NCBI GenBank assembly: GCA_036499165.1
Contig: DASYEE010000114.1
Coordinates: 1-5,363, forward strand
DNA: 5,363 nt
Source of the DNA: Galbitalea sp036499165
GTDB taxonomy: Bacteria; Actinomycetota; Actinomycetes; Actinomycetales; Microbacteriaceae
Reading direction: 5' to 3'
The notes under the pieces were generated by a model. That model was given only the letters and a program-made list of their open reading frames with translations, ran no database searches and was not told the DNA's origin. Shown piece after piece: positions 3,039-5,363 of this stretch; the first letter of the stretch is position 1, and the number at the start of each line of letters is the position of its first letter. The translations under genes and the position numbers were made by a program.

Positions 3039-5338
3039 TGACCGAAGGCGTCGAACTCCTCACCGCCTACATCTCGATCGTCACCGAGTCCTCGAAGGTC
3101 GCCCCAGAGATCAAGCGGTCTCTCGGCATCGCGTCCAAGGAGGGCGACCGGGCAGGCAAGGCGGCGGGTTCGAAGTTCGGGACCTCGTTCGGCAAGTCGG
3201 CGAAGTCCCTGCTCGCCGGTGCGGGTATCGGGCTTGGGGTGGCGTCGGCGGTTGGCTTCCTCAAGGATGCGAACGCCGAGGCGCGGGAGTCCCAGAAGGT
3301 CGGGGCTCTGACTAACCAGGTCATCAAGTCCACGGGCGGCATAGCGAAGGTTTCCGCGAAGCATGTCAACGACCTGTCGAATGCGCTGAGCAAGAAGGTC
3401 GGCGTCGACGACGAAATCATTCAGTCTGGCGAGAATGTCCTACTGACCTTCAAGAACGTCCGCAACGAGGTCGGCCAGAGCAACAAGATCTTCGACCGCG
3501 CGACGGCTGCGGCGACCGACCTGGCCTCCACGCCGCTACTGGGCGGGAACGTCACGGCTGCAGCGAAGCAGCTCGGCAAGGCGCTGAACGACCCGGTCCG
3601 GGGAACTCTGGCGCTCACTCGGGCCGGCGTGACCTTCACCGATCAGCAGAAGGCGCAGATCAAGGCGCTGGTAAAGTCCGGCAAGACCCTTCAGGCACAG
3701 AAGGTCATTCTGAAGGAGGTCGAGTCCCAGGTCGGTGGCGCCGCTGCTGCCCAAGCCACTGCGGGTGACAAGGCCAAGGTCGCGCTCAAGAACCTCGAGG
3801 AGACCATCGGCACCGGGCTCCTGCCCGTCGTAGACGACCTGTCGAACTTCTTCACCACGAAGGCTGCCCCGGCAATTTCGAAGTTCGCTCAAGGGATGCA
3901 GGACGGCACCGGCGCGGGCGGTGACTTCGCCAAGGATCTCCGCGAGGTCGCAGGCGTCGCTAAGACCCTGATCGGCTTCATCGATGGACTGCCGGGACCG
4001 GTGAAGAAGTTCGGTATCGAGGTCGCCATTGGGGCGGTGGTCCTCGGCAAACTGAATAGCGGCCTGGACACCGTCATCGGCAAGGGCAAGAACTTCAGGA
4101 CCGAACTCTCACAGATTGGCACCCAGGGGTCGAAGTTCAACACCACGCTCCGCAACATGGCGGGCGCTGGGGGTCTGTTGGCGTTCCAGGATGGCCTACA
4201 TCGCACAGACCATGCCCTGGGAACCACAGAAACGACCCTCGGAGGCTTCGCTGCGGGTTTCGCGGTCGGCGGTCCCATCGGCGGCGGGATCGGCGCTGGG
4301 ATCGGCCTGTTCATCGGGCTCAAGAACGCTATCGACGGGTCCAGCAACGCGAAGCTCCCAACCCCGAAGCAGCTCGGGCTCACCGCGATCATCGGCGCTC
4401 TGGACGAAGCCAACGGGCTGGTGGCCGACAAGAACGGGATCGTGGCGTTCATCAACGGCAAGACGAAGGGCACCCCGCCCAAGGGGGTGGCGGTCGGCAC
4501 GACGATCCGTGATACCGCGCGCCTCTACGGCATCCCTGACCGCTCTGTGGTTGGAGCCCTCGCTGGCAGCACCGCCGATTTCCTACGGATCAAGAAGATC
4601 CTCGACGCCGCGGCGAGGAAGCCGGGGCAGGCTGGGCTACTCGCACAGGGCGATCGGGCCACCATCCTGGACTCCATCAAGGCATTCAGGAAGTCGGAGG
4701 AGCAGAAGCGGTTCCAGCTCCTCAAGACCATCGCGTTGACGAAGAACTACGGGAAGAGTCTCGACGCGCTCCCGCCCAACAAGCGGACGGTGGTGCAGGC
4801 TACGGGCATTCTGCCGACCGTTCGCGGCGTTGAGGACATGGCGAAGAAGATTCGCGCCACGCCCAAAGAGGTAGACATCCTCTTCGCGGCGGCTGGAGTC
4901 CCTGAGACCAAGACCGACGCCAAGCGGGTCAACGACGCGGTTGCCGCTGTGCCGAAGACCCACAAGACCACCTTCACCGCCGACACGTCCAACGTGACAA
5001 CCAAACTGAGCAATCTCTACCACCTGACGCAGAGCATCATCACGGGGTTCGGGTCCATCAATATTCCTGGCGGGCGGGCGACGGGTGGTCCTGTGCGCGC
5101 CGGCCAGCCGTACATCGTGGGTGAGCACCGTCCTGAACTGTTCGTGCCGGATGCCAACGGCAGGATCTTGCCGCGCGTCCCGAGCGCCATGTCCGGACCC
5201 ATCAGCAGTGCCGGGCAGCGGACCGCCTTGACGATCACGAACTGGCAGACGGGTACTGGCTACTTCGAGGACGTTGCTGACTCTCGTGTCGGCGCCCAGC
5301 GCGGCCTCGACGGGATGCAGAACAGGGCGTTCGGCTGA
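3038..5338 (+). CDS. Tail tape measure protein
   Basis: This protein of about 766 residues runs through the tail tube lumen during assembly, sets tube length, and leaves ahead of DNA at infection. N-terminal residues about 1-55 contain 'AYISIVTESSKVAPEIKRSLG' and 'AGKAAGSKFGTSFG', common at actinobacteriophage tape measure starts. Residues about 85-270 hold the conserved tape measure core ('NVLLTFKNVRNEVG', 'AAAKQLGKALNDPVRG', 'LTRAGVTFTDQQKAQIKALV'). Hydrophobic, glycine-rich segments lie at about 57-76 and 402-429. A threefold repeat of 28-30 residues occupies about 582-669, and the C-terminus has the usual 'RATGGPVRAGQPYIVGEHRPELFVP' motif (680-704). I see no lysozyme or peptidase domain. 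At about 1.5 angstrom per residue the tail would be near 115 nm. The gene overlaps its neighbours by TGATG at both ends. It is the largest gene here, which also fits. Confidence 0.93.
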   Translation: MTEGVELLTAYISIVTESSKVAPEIKRSLGIASKEGDRAGKAAGSKFGTSFGKSAKSLLAGAGIGLGVASAVGFLKDANAEARESQKVGALTNQVIKSTGGIAKVSAKHVNDLSNALSKKVGVDDEIIQSGENVLLTFKNVRNEVGQSNKIFDRATAAATDLASTPLLGGNVTAAAKQLGKALNDPVRGTLALTRAGVTFTDQQKAQIKALVKSGKTLQAQKVILKEVESQVGGAAAAQATAGDKAKVALKNLEETIGTGLLPVVDDLSNFFTTKAAPAISKFAQGMQDGTGAGGDFAKDLREVAGVAKTLIGFIDGLPGPVKKFGIEVAIGAVVLGKLNSGLDTVIGKGKNFRTELSQIGTQGSKFNTTLRNMAGAGGLLAFQDGLHRTDHALGTTETTLGGFAAGFAVGGPIGGGIGAGIGLFIGLKNAIDGSSNAKLPTPKQLGLTAIIGALDEANGLVADKNGIVAFINGKTKGTPPKGVAVGTTIRDTARLYGIPDRSVVGALAGSTADFLRIKKILDAAARKPGQAGLLAQGDRATILDSIKAFRKSEEQKRFQLLKTIALTKNYGKSLDALPPNKRTVVQATGILPTVRGVEDMAKKIRATPKEVDILFAAAGVPETKTDAKRVNDAVAAVPKTHKTTFTADTSNVTTKLSNLYHLTQSIITGFGSINIPGGRATGGPVRAGQPYIVGEHRPELFVPDANGRILPRVPSAMSGPISSAGQRTALTITNWQTGTGYFEDVADSRVGAQRGLDGMQNRAFG

Positions 5339-5363
5339 TGGCATCGGTGACCGTGTTCCCGAG
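5338..5363 (+). CDS. 5' end of next tail gene (probable distal tail / minor tail protein)
   Basis: An ATG overlaps the tape measure stop as TGATG and opens a frame (M-A-S-V-T-V-F-P) that continues out of the window. No clear Shine-Dalgarno precedes it, so coupling to the tape measure is likely. In siphovirus order the gene after the tape measure is usually the distal tail or first minor tail protein; eight codons are too few to confirm this. Confidence 0.55.

Noticed and set aside
2399..3364. 321-codon - strand frame over the chaperones and tape measure start
   Set aside because: Ser/Arg-rich low-quality translation, no family resemblance, and fully explained by the + strand chaperone and tape measure genes.

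Overview
The window is a piece of the virion structural module of a high-GC, long-tailed (siphovirus-type) bacteriophage or prophage. The GC-rich coding sequence, GTG starts and protein styles, especially the major tail protein, tail assembly chaperones and tape measure, point to an actinobacterial host. Neither host nor phage lineage can be fixed from this window. All genes lie on the + strand, tightly packed with stop/start overlaps, in the classic head-to-tail order. I see no genes on the - strand.

Layout: (1) the extreme 3' end of an upstream gene ending in at least ten serines, probably the major capsid protein, followed by a strong GC-rich hairpin; (2) a neck module: head-tail adaptor (gp6-like) with a 23-serine C-terminal run, head-closure/stopper protein starting at an overlapping GTGA, a short gp10-like neck/tail completion protein, and a tail terminator; (3) a 65-base structured leader and the major tail (tube) protein, which ends in 14 serines; (4) a 94-base gap holding a 13-bp hairpin and a second hairpin that buries the next ribosome binding site; (5) tail assembly chaperones made by a predicted -1 ribosomal frameshift (G and G-T type products); (6) a 766-residue tape measure protein; (7) the first eight codons of the next tail gene.

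The genes work together as follows: adaptor, stopper and terminator form the joint between head and tail; the major tail protein polymerises into the tube; the two chaperone products coat the tape measure during assembly; the tape measure sets the tube length.

The most unusual feature is that three separate structural genes (upstream gene, adaptor, major tail protein) end in pure homoserine tracts. In the adaptor and tail protein these are preceded by an acidic cluster, and the unshifted chaperone ends in a small acidic/serine tail of similar style. The tracts use different serine codon mixes, which suggests selection on the amino acid sequence. A virion-surface role, for example O-glycosylation or another serine modification, is the leading hypothesis but is not proven by this sequence.
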